Source of the DNA: Psychrobacter sp. P2G3
Lineage (GTDB): Bacteria > Pseudomonadota > Gammaproteobacteria > Pseudomonadales > Moraxellaceae
Direction: 5' to 3'
DNA: 64,000 bases
NCBI RefSeq assembly: GCF_001593285.1
Contig: NZ_CP012529.1
Coordinates: forward strand, 1,674,001 to 1,738,000
Below the pieces are notes generated by a model. The model was given only the letters and a program-made list of their open reading frames with translations, searched no databases and was not told where the DNA came from. The translations under genes and the position numbers were made by a program. Shown here in pieces: positions 1 through 8,570 of the stretch (positions within the stretch are counted from its first letter, which is position 1; every line of letters begins with the position of its first letter).

Positions 1-1
1 G

Positions 2-1867
2 CTCAGCTTTCTTATGGGAGATAGGTGGTACTGCTAAAACAACTTCATTGAACAGTTCGGTATAAATACCTCCTAAGCCAAATATAACTACTGGACCATA
101 GTTTACGTCTGTTCTGTAAGCAAGAATGGTTTCAAAACCATCTGTGACCATCTCTTGAATCAGATAAAACGGAGAGTTAAGGTGCTCCATTTTTGCCCAA
201 GCTTTCTTCAATTTCGCGTCATTTTTAATATTTAATGCAACGCCTCCCACATCGGTTTTATGAGCCAATCCTTGTGCTTTTAGAACGATTGGATACCCAA
301 TCTCATTTGCATATTCAATCCCTTCTTGAAGAGACATCACTACTTTCTCTCTTGGAGATAAGAATCCATTTTTTTCTAATAATTCTCGCCCTTCATCATC
401 ATGAAGAAGATATAGCTCTTGAAGGGCTGAAGACTCTTCTACCGGATATATTGGTGTATGATTCGTTTTTTCTAAAAAATCTTTGTACTGAAACATTGCT
501 CGACAAGCAACCAGTGCGTTGCGACTACCTTGTATGACAGGAATGCCAGCATCTTCTAAGATAGACAGAACTCTAGGATCAAACTCTGTTTGAATATGGC
601 TAAAATATAAAAATGGTTTGTTAGAGTTTTCTCTTAATGCAGCAAGATCCTTAGCAGGTGTACTGGTGAAATCGAATTCATGGTTACCTTGGCCAATTGG
701 TGCATCTATTGCTACGGTTACAATCCCAATATTAGTATCGTTTACTAAAGTGGATAGACAAACATTTGATACTTCAGAAAAATCTTTACTACTCTTATCC
801 CAAATATCTAAAGGATTAGATATTTCACCTAATTCAGTAAACTCACTCTTTAGCTTTTGATTGGTAGCATCTGAAAAATCAGGAAAATCAACACTATAGT
901 CTTCAGCTAAATCGAGCAATATTCCTGCTTGTCCTCCTGATACCGTTACTGCAGATACTGTGTTTTGAGTGGGTAGGTATGGATATGATAATAATTGCGC
1001 TACTGCTACTGCTTGATCAATATCTTCCACAAAAAGCACACCATGTTCTTCGAGAACAAGTTTCTCAATCACATAGTCTCCAGCTAATGCTCCTGAGTGT
1101 GCATTAGCAGCCGCTGCTGATTTTACGGTTCTGCCAACTTTAATCGCAACAACAGGCTTTTTGTTGACGCCACATAAGTCCAATGCTTCTAAAAAACCTT
1201 TGTAATTGCGTATCGCTTCTATATATAAAATAATGACAGAGGTGTCAGTATCTTCCGCTAGTAAACTCAAATAATCATGCATTTGAACATCTGCTTCATT
1301 ACCTGTTGAATAAATCTTGCTGATTCCAAGTTTAGAGGCAATAAAGGCGTCGTTGACTGAACCGCTTTGAGAGATAATAGAAACAGGTCCTTTTTTTATG
1401 GGACGCAGCGGTCTATGTAAAGTACCAATGTATGGGGTGAACTGATTATGCATGTTAAAATAACCCATACAATTGGGTCCAACTATTCGCATGCCTGAAC
1501 TTGAAGCATGTTCAAGAATAGCTTTCTGTATTTTTTGCCCCTCTAAGCCGCTTTCCCCATAGCCACCTCCAGGAATTACCAGAGCTTTAGCATTTATTTG
1601 GCTAGCGTTACTAGCGACTTGAATCATTAGTTTCGGATTGACAAGTCCGATCACCACATCAATCGACTCTCCAATATCTAAAAGAGTTGGGTAGCATTTT
1701 GTCCCATCAATATCTTCATATCTTGGATTTACCAGATAAACGCTTCCTTTGAATCCCATCTGGCTTAAGTTTTCTAAAAGTACACGTGTTGCAAAGCGAT
1801 GATTAGCGCCAACTATAGCTACAGTGTGAGCTTCATTAGTTAATATCTGCAGATTGTCCTTTTTCAT
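2..1867 (-). CDS. NDP-forming acyl-CoA synthetase family protein, candidate DMSP lyase DddX (C-terminus beyond window)
   Basis: The frame is open from an ATG at 1867, with GAGAGAGG about 8 nt upstream, to the window edge, giving 622 residues without a stop. The N-terminal half is a CoA-binding Rossmann domain (AIVGA near residue 17) and a succinyl-CoA-ligase-like domain (GPNCMGYFN at 130-138, SQSGSVND at 166-173). The phosphohistidine of ADP-forming synthetases is seen as His257 in AHSGALAGD. The C-terminal part is an ATP-grasp domain with VLKAQGLAHKTDVGG and IFGLGG. The last several dozen residues are off-window. The family couples ATP and CoA to acid activation. DddX of Psychrobacter sp. 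D2 belongs to this superfamily and converts DMSP to dimethyl sulfide and acryloyl-CoA. The adjacent dddB/dddC-like genes make that role plausible, but an ordinary acyl-CoA synthetase cannot be excluded from sequence alone. The family call is secure and the substrate is inferred. Confidence 0.85.
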   Translation of the reverse strand, partial: MKKDNLQILTNEAHTVAIVGANHRFATRVLLENLSQMGFKGSVYLVNPRYEDIDGTKCYPTLLDIGESIDVVIGLVNPKLMIQVASNASQINAKALVIPGGGYGESGLEGQKIQKAILEHASSSGMRIVGPNCMGYFNMHNQFTPYIGTLHRPLRPIKKGPVSIISQSGSVNDAFIASKLGISKIYSTGNEADVQMHDYLSLLAEDTDTSVIILYIEAIRNYKGFLEALDLCGVNKKPVVAIKVGRTVKSAAAANAHSGALAGDYVIEKLVLEEHGVLFVEDIDQAVAVAQLLSYPYLPTQNTVSAVTVSGGQAGILLDLAEDYSVDFPDFSDATNQKLKSEFTELGEISNPLDIWDKSSKDFSEVSNVCLSTLVNDTNIGIVTVAIDAPIGQGNHEFDFTSTPAKDLAALRENSNKPFLYFSHIQTEFDPRVLSILEDAGIPVIQGSRNALVACRAMFQYKDFLEKTNHTPIYPVEESSALQELYLLHDDEGRELLEKNGFLSPREKVVMSLQEGIEYANEIGYPIVLKAQGLAHKTDVGGVALNIKNDAKLKKAWAKMEHLNSPFYLIQEMVTDGFETILAYRTDVNYGPVVIFGLGGIYTELFNEVVLAVPPISHKKAE

Positions 1868-2208
1868 GCATATACCTCTCTCAATAATTACTTAAAAACA
1901 GCTTATTTTTTACTAAAATTATCAGTATCAGAATAGCCTATATTTTCATCGTATACTTAATTATCTGACCAGTCAATATAAAAAAATATTAGCAAGGATT
2001 TGTATTCCTACATTATCATTAAACTATCTATAACGTCATAAAATAACAAATATATCAATAGTTTAGGTGATAGGTCTTTTAAATAGTGATCACATCTAAA
2101 ACTGTTAGCCAAACCTATAAGCAATATCTTAAATAATTACTTGCTCTATATAATAAAGAAGATATTGCTTACATAGGATTAACAATTAATCTTATTTAAA
2201 TTTGATTG
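1868..2208. other. Intergenic gap with a long inverted repeat
   Basis: This is a strongly AT-rich gap of 341 nt between the acyl-CoA synthetase gene and the upstream semialdehyde dehydrogenase gene, both read leftward. It holds a perfect 13-nt inverted repeat, TAAGCAATATCTT at 2118-2130 and its complement at 2159-2171, separated by 28 nt. No T-run follows in the direction of transcription, so it is either a weak attenuator or processing hairpin or a protein site. No open frame of note was seen. Confidence 0.5.
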
Positions 2209-3699
2209 TTAGGTGGGCATAGAAAACTGCTTTTCTTCTCGTAGCACTGCACTAGGCCAACGTTGAGTAATCGTTTTACGTCGAGTAAAAAATCTTACGC
2301 CATCTGGTCCATACATAGCTAAGTCACCGAATAATGAACGTTTCCAACCTCCAAAGCTTTGAGATGCTACGGGTACTGGTAACGGAATATTTACGCCAAC
2401 CATGCCTACTTGGATATTATCAATAAAATGACGAGCAGCTTCACCATCTCGGGTATAAATGCAGGTGCCATTACCATATTCATGATCATTTATAAGCTGT
2501 ACGGCCTCGCTCATGGTTTGCACACGCATAACTTGTAAGACAGGACCAAAGATTTCTGCTTCATAACTGTGCATCTCTTTAGTGACGCGATCAATCAAAG
2601 TAGGACCAACGAAAAACCCTTTTTCATGGCCTTCTGGTGCAGCATTAGAGCCATCAATGACTAAGTCTGCACCTTGATCAGCCGCACTCTTAATATAATC
2701 TAAAATCTTAGATTTATGAGCTTGAGTAATGACAGGGCCAAAGTCGTTACTCTTATCTGAGTGAACGCCAAGTTTTAGCTCTCGTATTGCAGGCTGCAAT
2801 GCAGCAATCATTTTGTCAGCAGTATCATCACCGACTGCAACTGCAACAGATAAAGCCATACAGCGTTCACCCGATGAGCCAAAAGCTGCGCCTAATAATG
2901 AAGTGACTACATTGTCTAAGTCAGCATCTGGCATTACAATCGCATGATTTTTTGCACCACCTAAAGCTTGGCAACGCTTACCTTGTGCTGCGGCTGTCGT
3001 ATAGATATATTCAGCAATAGGGGTGGAGCCTACGAAGCTAACAGCTTTGACATCTGGATGATGTAAAATTGCGTCGACTGCCTCTTTACCACCGTTCACC
3101 ACATTGATGACACCATCAGGTAATCCTGCTTCTTGCAAAAGCTTTGCAATAAAAAGTGTGGCACTGGGGTCACGTTCAGAGGGTTTTAAGATGAAAGTAT
3201 TACCACAAACGATGGCCATAGGAAACATCCATAATGGCACCATGACAGGAAAGTTAAATGGGGTGATACCAGCGACTACTCCTAATGGATGAAACTCACT
3301 CCAAGAATCTATATCGGTACCAACATTGCGACTATGTTCACCTTTTAGCAGCTCTGGTGCTCCGCAAGCATATTCGACATTTTCAATGCCACGTTGTAAC
3401 TCGCCAGCTGCATCATGGATAATTTTTCCATGCTCCTCGCCGACCAGTCTGCATATTTCATCAGCATTTTGCTCTAACAACTCTTTGAATTTGAACATGA
3501 CTCGAGCGCGTTTTAATGGTGGCGTTTTGCTCCACGCTGGAAAAGCAGCTTTAGCAGCAGCCACTGCCTCACCGATAGTTTTTTCACCACCCAAAGCTAC
3601 CTGCTTGCTAACCTCACCAGTAGAGGGATTGTAAATAGGTTGAGTTTGGTTCTCATCATTAACCATATTGCCATTAATAAAATGTCCGATAGTTTGCAT
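2209..3699 (-). CDS. mmsA: Methylmalonate/malonate-semialdehyde dehydrogenase (CoA-acylating), DddC-like
   Basis: This 496-aa protein is full length for the MmsA branch of the aldehyde dehydrogenase superfamily. The catalytic cysteine is Cys280 in GERCMALS. The position of the usual general-base glutamate holds GGAKNHA (247-253), which is the signature of the CoA-acylating members. ITPFNFPVM (145-153) is the substrate/cofactor loop. A clear AAAGGAAA ribosome site precedes the ATG. The enzyme oxidises malonate or methylmalonate semialdehyde to acetyl-CoA or propionyl-CoA with NAD and CoA and releases CO2. It lies 59 nt downstream of the iron alcohol dehydrogenase gene on the same strand, so the two are probably cotranscribed and act in sequence (3-hydroxypropionate to malonate semialdehyde to acetyl-CoA). 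That is the DddB-DddC pair of DMSP catabolism. A role in valine or inositol catabolism is the alternative, but none of those partner genes are here. Confidence 0.92.
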   Translation of the reverse strand: MQTIGHFINGNMVNDENQTQPIYNPSTGEVSKQVALGGEKTIGEAVAAAKAAFPAWSKTPPLKRARVMFKFKELLEQNADEICRLVGEEHGKIIHDAAGELQRGIENVEYACGAPELLKGEHSRNVGTDIDSWSEFHPLGVVAGITPFNFPVMVPLWMFPMAIVCGNTFILKPSERDPSATLFIAKLLQEAGLPDGVINVVNGGKEAVDAILHHPDVKAVSFVGSTPIAEYIYTTAAAQGKRCQALGGAKNHAIVMPDADLDNVVTSLLGAAFGSSGERCMALSVAVAVGDDTADKMIAALQPAIRELKLGVHSDKSNDFGPVITQAHKSKILDYIKSAADQGADLVIDGSNAAPEGHEKGFFVGPTLIDRVTKEMHSYEAEIFGPVLQVMRVQTMSEAVQLINDHEYGNGTCIYTRDGEAARHFIDNIQVGMVGVNIPLPVPVASQSFGGWKRSLFGDLAMYGPDGVRFFTRRKTITQRWPSAVLREEKQFSMPT

Positions 3700-3758
3700 G
3701 ATATTGTTTCCTTTAAACGTTTGAATTATAAGTAGGTTAAAATTAAATGACGACTGTC

Positions 3759-4949
3759 TCAGTTGGGTGAACCGTCAGCTGCGTTATTGTCATTCCATAG
3801 CAAGGTATAAAGCTGAATCATTTCTTCTAGGCTGGGTATTCGAGGATTGTTATTAGGCGAACCTGATGCGAATGCTTGTTCACACATAGTGTTTATTAGC
3901 TCATCAAAATCAGCTTTTTGAACACCAAATTGTGCCAATGTAGGGACTTGAAGCTCATTATTTAGGCTTTTTAGGTAGTCAACCAAACTGACATTAGCTT
4001 GATCATCCGTTTCACTATGCTTAGCAATGCCTAATGCACGGGCGCAATCTGCATAACGATCGGGCGCGCTCGATATGCCAAACTCTGTAATAGTTGGTAG
4101 CAACATCGCATTTGATAAACCATGAGGTACATGAAAAAAAGCACCAATCGGTCGGCTCATACCATGCACCAAGGCTACTGAGGAGTTGCAAAATGCAATA
4201 CCTGCTAAGGTAGAACCTAGCATCATTGCCTCACGTGCCGTCTCATCTTTGCCATTATGATAAGCTTTTTGTATGTTTGGCCCGATTAAGCGTAAGGCTG
4301 CTAATGCTTGCTGATCGCTATAGGCATTACGTTTAGGACTGATATACGCTTCAATAGCATGAGTCATGGCATCGATACCTGTGTCCGCTGTCGTACGAGG
4401 CGGTACGCTTATAGTCAGACTGTAATCAATAATTGCCGCTACGGGCATAAACCCCATACCAACACATAACAGCTTTTCGTTATTAGCTTCATCGGTAATG
4501 ATTGTAAAGCGTGTGACCTCTGACCCTGTGCCTGCCGTAGTAGGTATGGCAACAATAGGTAAGCCTGCTTCATTCACTTGACGAGGAAACTTATAATCGC
4601 GAATCACCCCACCAAATTTTCCTAGAATCGAAATTGCTTTTGCACTATCGATAGGGCTACCGCCGCCTAAGGCAATCAGTCCATCATAGTCTTTCGCTTT
4701 TACCTGAGAAACACCTGCCTCGATAGAGCTTTCAGTAGGTTCTGGCACGGTATCTGAGAATACATCAGCAGTAATATTCACATCTTTTAAAATTGCTTGC
4801 ACATTATCTACATAGCCTAGTTTGACCATCATATCGTCAGTAATGATAAGTGGATTTTTTATACCTAAGCTATCTAATATTGCTGGTAGATTTTGACAAG
4901 CATCACGGCCAATTTCCATTGTTCTTGGTAGAAGAATACTGTGTGACAT
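3759..4949 (-). CDS. Iron-containing (type III) alcohol dehydrogenase, DddB-like
   Basis: This is a 396-aa protein of the Fe-ADH family. The NAD-binding GGGSPIDSAKA is at 95-105 and TTAGTGSEVT at 137-146. The metal ligands are predicted as Asp193 and His197 (GIDAMTHAIEAY), His262 (VHGMSRP) and His276 (HVPHGLSN). Length and motif order are normal. AAGGATGAG precedes the ATG. It is the first gene of the leftward cluster and faces a divergent IclR-type regulator. In DMSP-degrading bacteria a protein of this family (DddB) oxidises 3-hydroxypropionate to malonate semialdehyde, and the next gene encodes the matching semialdehyde dehydrogenase. The family is certain. The substrate is inferred from gene order, and other short-chain hydroxy acids or diols are possible. 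Confidence 0.92.
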   Translation of the reverse strand: MSHSILLPRTMEIGRDACQNLPAILDSLGIKNPLIITDDMMVKLGYVDNVQAILKDVNITADVFSDTVPEPTESSIEAGVSQVKAKDYDGLIALGGGSPIDSAKAISILGKFGGVIRDYKFPRQVNEAGLPIVAIPTTAGTGSEVTRFTIITDEANNEKLLCVGMGFMPVAAIIDYSLTISVPPRTTADTGIDAMTHAIEAYISPKRNAYSDQQALAALRLIGPNIQKAYHNGKDETAREAMMLGSTLAGIAFCNSSVALVHGMSRPIGAFFHVPHGLSNAMLLPTITEFGISSAPDRYADCARALGIAKHSETDDQANVSLVDYLKSLNNELQVPTLAQFGVQKADFDELINTMCEQAFASGSPNNNPRIPSLEEMIQLYTLLWNDNNAADGSPN

Positions 4950-5189
4950 ATTTACTCATCCTTGTATTAATAACTATAAATAGAAGCTAAATAGGTAATA
5001 AATTTATAGTACGCACTACTTACGCTATATTAACTATGTCTGATTGGTATTTTGCATAACGATAAAAATCTTATCGATATGTAAATGTATCAGAATGTTT
5101 TTATAATAACAAGACGCAATGACATAAATATTATCGTTATAATGAATGAATTTATTCGCAGCTACATAGCTAGAGATATAAGGTAAGAG
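4950..5189. promoter_or_regulatory. Divergent control region between dddB-like and iclR genes, with candidate operator
   Basis: Both flanking genes start away from this 240-nt AT-rich region. A dyad CGATAA-5 nt-TTATCG lies at 5060-5076, and a related ATTATCGTTATAAT lies near 5129-5142. IclR-family regulators commonly bind imperfect palindromes in the gap with their divergent target, so these are the best operator candidates. This is inference from symmetry and position only. Confidence 0.45.
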
Positions 5190-5960
5190 ATGAGTAATAC
5201 GAAAAAAAAGGGTTCAAGCGTTGAGCGCGTTTTACAGATAGTAGAAGTTTTAGCAAGCTCACAAAGACCGATGAGTGTTAGCGATCTAGCAGAAACGCTA
5301 GAGGTGCCTATACCAAGTATGTACCGATTATTAGATCAATTGCAGAGCCTTGGGTTTGTTCAATTAGATTTACCAGGGAAAGTAATGTGTGGGAAACGGA
5401 CGTATAAGCTGGCCATGGACTTATGGCAGAACAGTCATTTTAAGACAGAAAGGTTGGCAATATTGCAGCAGCTTTCGGCGCAAATAGGGGAGACCGTAGG
5501 TATTGCAATCTTGCAAGATCTAGACGTGGTTTATGTGGATCGAGTATTGTCCGACTGGCCACTTCAAATATATTTACCAGTGGGAACTCATGTACCAGCT
5601 TGGGCAAGTGCCAGTGGCAAATTACTCCTTACGCAGCTATCGGACGAAAAATGTGAACGTATTATTGAGAAAATGTCTATACACGCACTCACTACCAATA
5701 CTCAAACGAATAAAAAGCAGCTTATGCAAACGATTGCAAAAACACGTGATACTCAAGTTGGAATAGATAATGAAGAATTCATTCCAGGTATGGTAGCGTG
5801 CGCTGTAATGGTTCCAAACAATGAACAGCAAGCATTTGCTACCGTGTTTACTCATGGTCCGACAGTTAGAAAAACTTTAGAAGAATTATTAAGCTACGTG
5901 CCTCTTATGCGGGAAGCTGCTAATGAGCTATCAGTTATTTTCAATCAAGACTATAGATAA
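5190..5960 (+). CDS. IclR-family transcriptional regulator
   Basis: This 256-aa protein has an N-terminal winged helix-turn-helix (about residues 8-75, with SVERVLQIVEVLA and MSVSDLAETLEVPIPSMYRL) and a C-terminal IclR effector domain (about 90-250, with GETVGIAILQDLDVVYVD, ASASGKLLL and EFIPGMVACAVMV). Start and length are normal for the family, with AAGG upstream of the ATG. It is divergent from the alcohol dehydrogenase/semialdehyde dehydrogenase cluster, so it probably controls that cluster and itself. Known ddd clusters often carry a LysR regulator, and an IclR protein here would be a variation. The effector is not known; 3-hydroxypropionate, acrylate or DMSP are guesses. The bidirectional terminator at 6170-6205 follows it. 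Confidence 0.92.
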   Translation: MSNTKKKGSSVERVLQIVEVLASSQRPMSVSDLAETLEVPIPSMYRLLDQLQSLGFVQLDLPGKVMCGKRTYKLAMDLWQNSHFKTERLAILQQLSAQIGETVGIAILQDLDVVYVDRVLSDWPLQIYLPVGTHVPAWASASGKLLLTQLSDEKCERIIEKMSIHALTTNTQTNKKQLMQTIAKTRDTQVGIDNEEFIPGMVACAVMVPNNEQQAFATVFTHGPTVRKTLEELLSYVPLMREAANELSVIFNQDYR

Positions 5961-6169
5961 AGTTGTTGACGATAGAATAGGTTGATAGGGTAAGAAAAAT
6001 TATAATTTACTCTTTATTAACTAAGATGAAATACGTTTCATGTGGTTTTAGCTAACGGGTAGTCTTTTTTTTCATTATGGCTTGGACTTGAAGGCGTGAA
6101 GAGGTTTTAACAAGAAAGTGCGATTTTCTTGAACATTTAACAGCCGTGTAGTGCTGCTACTAGATAGCA

Positions 6170-6205
6170 AAAAACCCTTGTAGCGCGTGGCATACAAAGG
6201 TTTTT
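6170..6205. terminator. Bidirectional hairpin terminator, probably the displaced tRNA-Arg terminator
   Basis: The arms are AAAAACCCTTGTA (6170-6182) and TACAAAGGTTTTT (6193-6205), with one mismatch and a 10-nt loop. They give a stem with T-runs on either strand. On the minus strand it lies 11 nt after a 15-nt copy of the tRNA-Arg 3' end, as a tRNA terminator would. On the plus strand it can end iclR transcription. Confidence 0.75.
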
Positions 6206-6215
6206 GGTATATGTG

Positions 6216-6230
6216 ATGGTGCGCCCACCA
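6216..6230 (-). repeat. 15-nt duplicate of the tRNA-Arg 3' end (candidate island att site)
   Basis: ATGGTGCGCCCACCA is identical and in the same orientation as 34803-34817, the 3' acceptor end including CCA of the intact tRNA-Arg. Identity stops at both edges. The flank on the terminator side is what one would expect after a tRNA, while the intact tRNA has no hairpin behind it. The pair of repeats therefore looks like attL/attR of a 28.6-kb insertion. Confidence 0.6.
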
Positions 6231-6316
6231 CGCAACGACTATTTATCTGTATTCCTTTATTTACATAGGTCTTTTAAATTTACTTAATTATTTTAACAAC
6301 ATATTTAACAACTTTG

Positions 6317-7582
6317 TTAGACCTGTCCATTTACCATCCTATCAATATTGGCTTTTACATCATGCATAACTTGGTTTGATAATTCTTTCTCAATATCGTA
6401 GTTGTTAATAATCTTCAGAAAACCTTTGGCCACAGCTGTTACCTGCTCAATAATAGCAGTTGCTTTATTCTGCTTAATATCAGCAAGTTTGGCAAGTTTA
6501 AGTAGGTGCAGTGCAGTAGGATGCCGAGCTTCACCTGCTACATCCATTTGATGATAACCGTTCATACCTGAATTATAGGCGATATCATAAACGGGCGATA
6601 ACGACCACCTGCCAGTCTCGTCCATCATAAAAGAAAAGTTCTTACTATGATCGTCTTTATTGTTAAAAATGACATTAAATGCGGCATGCCTAAAACCCTC
6701 TTCTACAGCAGCTTGTGACTGGGTTAGCATACGCACACAGCGTAAATACTGCAAATAATCCAATGATGGAATCCGAAAGTCGATATCTAATAAGCCAGCA
6801 AGTGTATGAATATGGACGCGCTGATTGCCCATGCGGTCAAAACGCTCAACCCCGAATGCAGCATATTTTTCATCAATATCACAATAATGATGCGCTGGCA
6901 TGTTAAGGCCTGCTTTTTTTGCCATATCAGCGTAAAGCGCTTCTAGTAAACATACGCTTTTATGCTCCGACTGAGCAGGGAACTTAATAAGCCACGGCGT
7001 TGCGGATGGATGTTCGCTTGTTAAGTCAGTAGTAATAAACTCAGTTGCTTCATCATATAAGATAAGTGCTTTTGGTCTTGCGCCTTGGGGGGAGCCGCCA
7101 ATAACGATAAGCTCGGCTAATATGTCACTGTCTTGACCTGATAAAATGGTTTGATTGGCAGCGGCTAGTTTGGCTAAAGTGAAATCAGTAATGTCGATAT
7201 CGGCGCCTGATAGGTCTTGTTGTGGCTCAAAATTCAGCGCTCCCATGGCTGAATTACCAATATACGCGAGGCGATCCAAGACATTAATGGGCGTAGCATG
7301 AGACATTTTTTTTCGAAAGAACCTATCCATTAGCAACATTCCCCAACCATCAGGTAAGCTGTCTGACAATAATCCACATAGGTAATGGCTCGACGCATGA
7401 GTACCATAATAAGGTGCTGCTCGTAATGGCATCTCAATTGGTGACAGCTCCATTCCATCAGCCAGCCATGCTGCATCATAGCCAAAGGCAGGGCGTCGTC
7501 CGTCCATCGTTAATTTGCCGATAAGACGTTTGGCTCCAAATCCTTGATAGTAAATGTTAACAATTGATATCGGTTGATACAT
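6317..7582 (-). CDS. hipA: HipA-family serine/threonine kinase toxin
   Basis: This 421-aa protein has the HipA N-terminal subdomain (about 1-115, with SDSLPDGWGMLLMDRF at 73-88), a glycine-rich ATP loop (GGSPQGARPK, 162-171), VERFDR (245-250), a catalytic-loop motif NKDDHSKNFSF (308-318) and a metal-binding SPVYDIA (329-335). All elements of the kinase fold are present and the length is normal, so it should be active. HipA kinases of this kind phosphorylate a translation component such as glutamyl-tRNA synthetase and induce dormancy; the target here is not known. The hipB antitoxin ends 18 nt upstream, so the two form one operon, antitoxin first. It is the first gene pair inside the proposed tRNA-Arg island, where a toxin-antitoxin module could help retain the island. 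Confidence 0.92.
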   Translation of the reverse strand: MYQPISIVNIYYQGFGAKRLIGKLTMDGRRPAFGYDAAWLADGMELSPIEMPLRAAPYYGTHASSHYLCGLLSDSLPDGWGMLLMDRFFRKKMSHATPINVLDRLAYIGNSAMGALNFEPQQDLSGADIDITDFTLAKLAAANQTILSGQDSDILAELIVIGGSPQGARPKALILYDEATEFITTDLTSEHPSATPWLIKFPAQSEHKSVCLLEALYADMAKKAGLNMPAHHYCDIDEKYAAFGVERFDRMGNQRVHIHTLAGLLDIDFRIPSLDYLQYLRCVRMLTQSQAAVEEGFRHAAFNVIFNNKDDHSKNFSFMMDETGRWSLSPVYDIAYNSGMNGYHQMDVAGEARHPTALHLLKLAKLADIKQNKATAIIEQVTAVAKGFLKIINNYDIEKELSNQVMHDVKANIDRMVNGQV

Positions 7583-7600
7583 TAAAATGGCTACCTTATG

Positions 7601-7906
7601 TCAGCTTTTATTTGAGGCACGCAAGCGTGGATTTTGCTTAGCGATAACATCTTCTATGTTGGTAGGTGCCATATTGAACAATTCAGCAAAACTATTGACC
7701 ATACCAAGGGCTAAAGCGAGCCTGATTATATTATCTAGTGTACCGCCTTGCCCTGATTCAATACGAGCTACGGTGCTGACACCGATTCCAGACCTCTCAG
7801 CTAAAGTTGCTTGAGTTAAGTTTAATGACAACCGCTGCGCTTTTAAGCGTTCACCTAAGATCTTGGCAATCTCACTTGGAGTATAAAAATCGAACCTTAC
7901 ATTCAT
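7601..7906 (-). CDS. hipB: HipB-like XRE-family antitoxin
   Basis: This 101-aa DNA-binding protein has an XRE helix-turn-helix at about residues 15-72 (LGERLKAQRLSLNLTQATLAERSGIG continuing into STVARIESG). The C-terminal tail is short and charged (KQNPRLRASNKS). It should neutralise HipA and repress the operon with it. Spacing to hipA is 18 nt. The ribosome site is weak. A tail of this type is where HipB proteins are degraded, which frees the kinase; that is family knowledge, not seen here. Confidence 0.9.
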   Translation of the reverse strand: MNVRFDFYTPSEIAKILGERLKAQRLSLNLTQATLAERSGIGVSTVARIESGQGGTLDNIIRLALALGMVNSFAELFNMAPTNIEDVIAKQNPRLRASNKS

Positions 7907-7928
7907 AATTTAATCAATCATATAAGAG

Positions 7929-7949
7929 TGTTAAATCACTATTTTAACA
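7929..7949. promoter_or_regulatory. Candidate HipB operator
   Basis: The inverted repeat TGTTAAA-7 nt-TTTAACA lies 22 nt upstream of the hipB start, in an AT-rich promoter-like region. Position and symmetry suit autoregulation by HipB-HipA. The assignment rests on symmetry only. Confidence 0.4.
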
Positions 7950-8045
7950 TTTAATAATTCAAATATGAATGCTTATTTTTTTAAAATAAATGATTATCAG
8001 AAAAATACTTGATTTCTTCAAGAGCGGCCATAGCGTTAGGACAAT

Positions 8046-8443
8046 ATGGTTTCTTCAGCATAGCCCAGTATTGTAGCTACGCGTATCACGTCATCAAGCA
8101 ACATCATTTTAACGGCTCAATGAGCGGCAAAAACAACTGCTTTGACAATGCGCCAATAGAGAATTTCTGGGGCAGGTTGAAGAATGAGCTTATGTATCAC
8201 CAAGACTATAAAAAAAGGTTTACAGCGATCAACGAGATTACACAATATATCGAGCTTGAGTACAATGAGGGGCGATTAGCAAAGCACTGCTTTGCAGCGA
8301 CGCAAGACAAGAGCTATGCTCGCAGTGGGACTAGGATTCAAAAGGGTTTGGACTATAGACCGCCAAGACAGGTGTCGTCTGACTTTTACCGTCAGGCTGC
8401 GTAACTAAAATCTCCCAAGTTTGACTGTACGGATTTGACGGCA
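8046..8443 (+). pseudogene. IS3-family transposase (OrfB) C-terminal remnant with one terminal repeat
   Basis: The frame that is open to 8404 encodes the last third of an IS3 OrfB integrase. It keeps QYCS, then GSMSGKNNCFDNAPIENFW with the final DDE glutamate, and KNELMYHQDYKKRF. The first two catalytic aspartates are missing. Its 3' end carries the element's terminal repeat (CTCCCAAGTTTGACTGTACG, ending about 8443), the same end as the fuller copy at 28296. The 5' side abuts a reversed piece of the opposite element end (GGTTTCTTCAGCATAGC, 8048-8064), so the copy is scrambled. Residues upstream of about QYCS in the open frame are not transposase. Confidence 0.85.
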
Positions 8444-8570
8444 GGGGTCATTTTCAAACTACAATACAAATCTGTAAATTTACCCTGCGTAAGTAAAATA
8501 TTTATTCGCTTATTTGTATCAGTACCAGTAAAATGCGAGACTGTTTTCTACACTAGTTTATGAGTAACCA

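Noticed and set aside
235..860. Two plus-strand frames of 80-100 codons near the left edge
   Set aside because: Both are shadows of the minus-strand acyl-CoA synthetase, which is continuously open and has clear family motifs.
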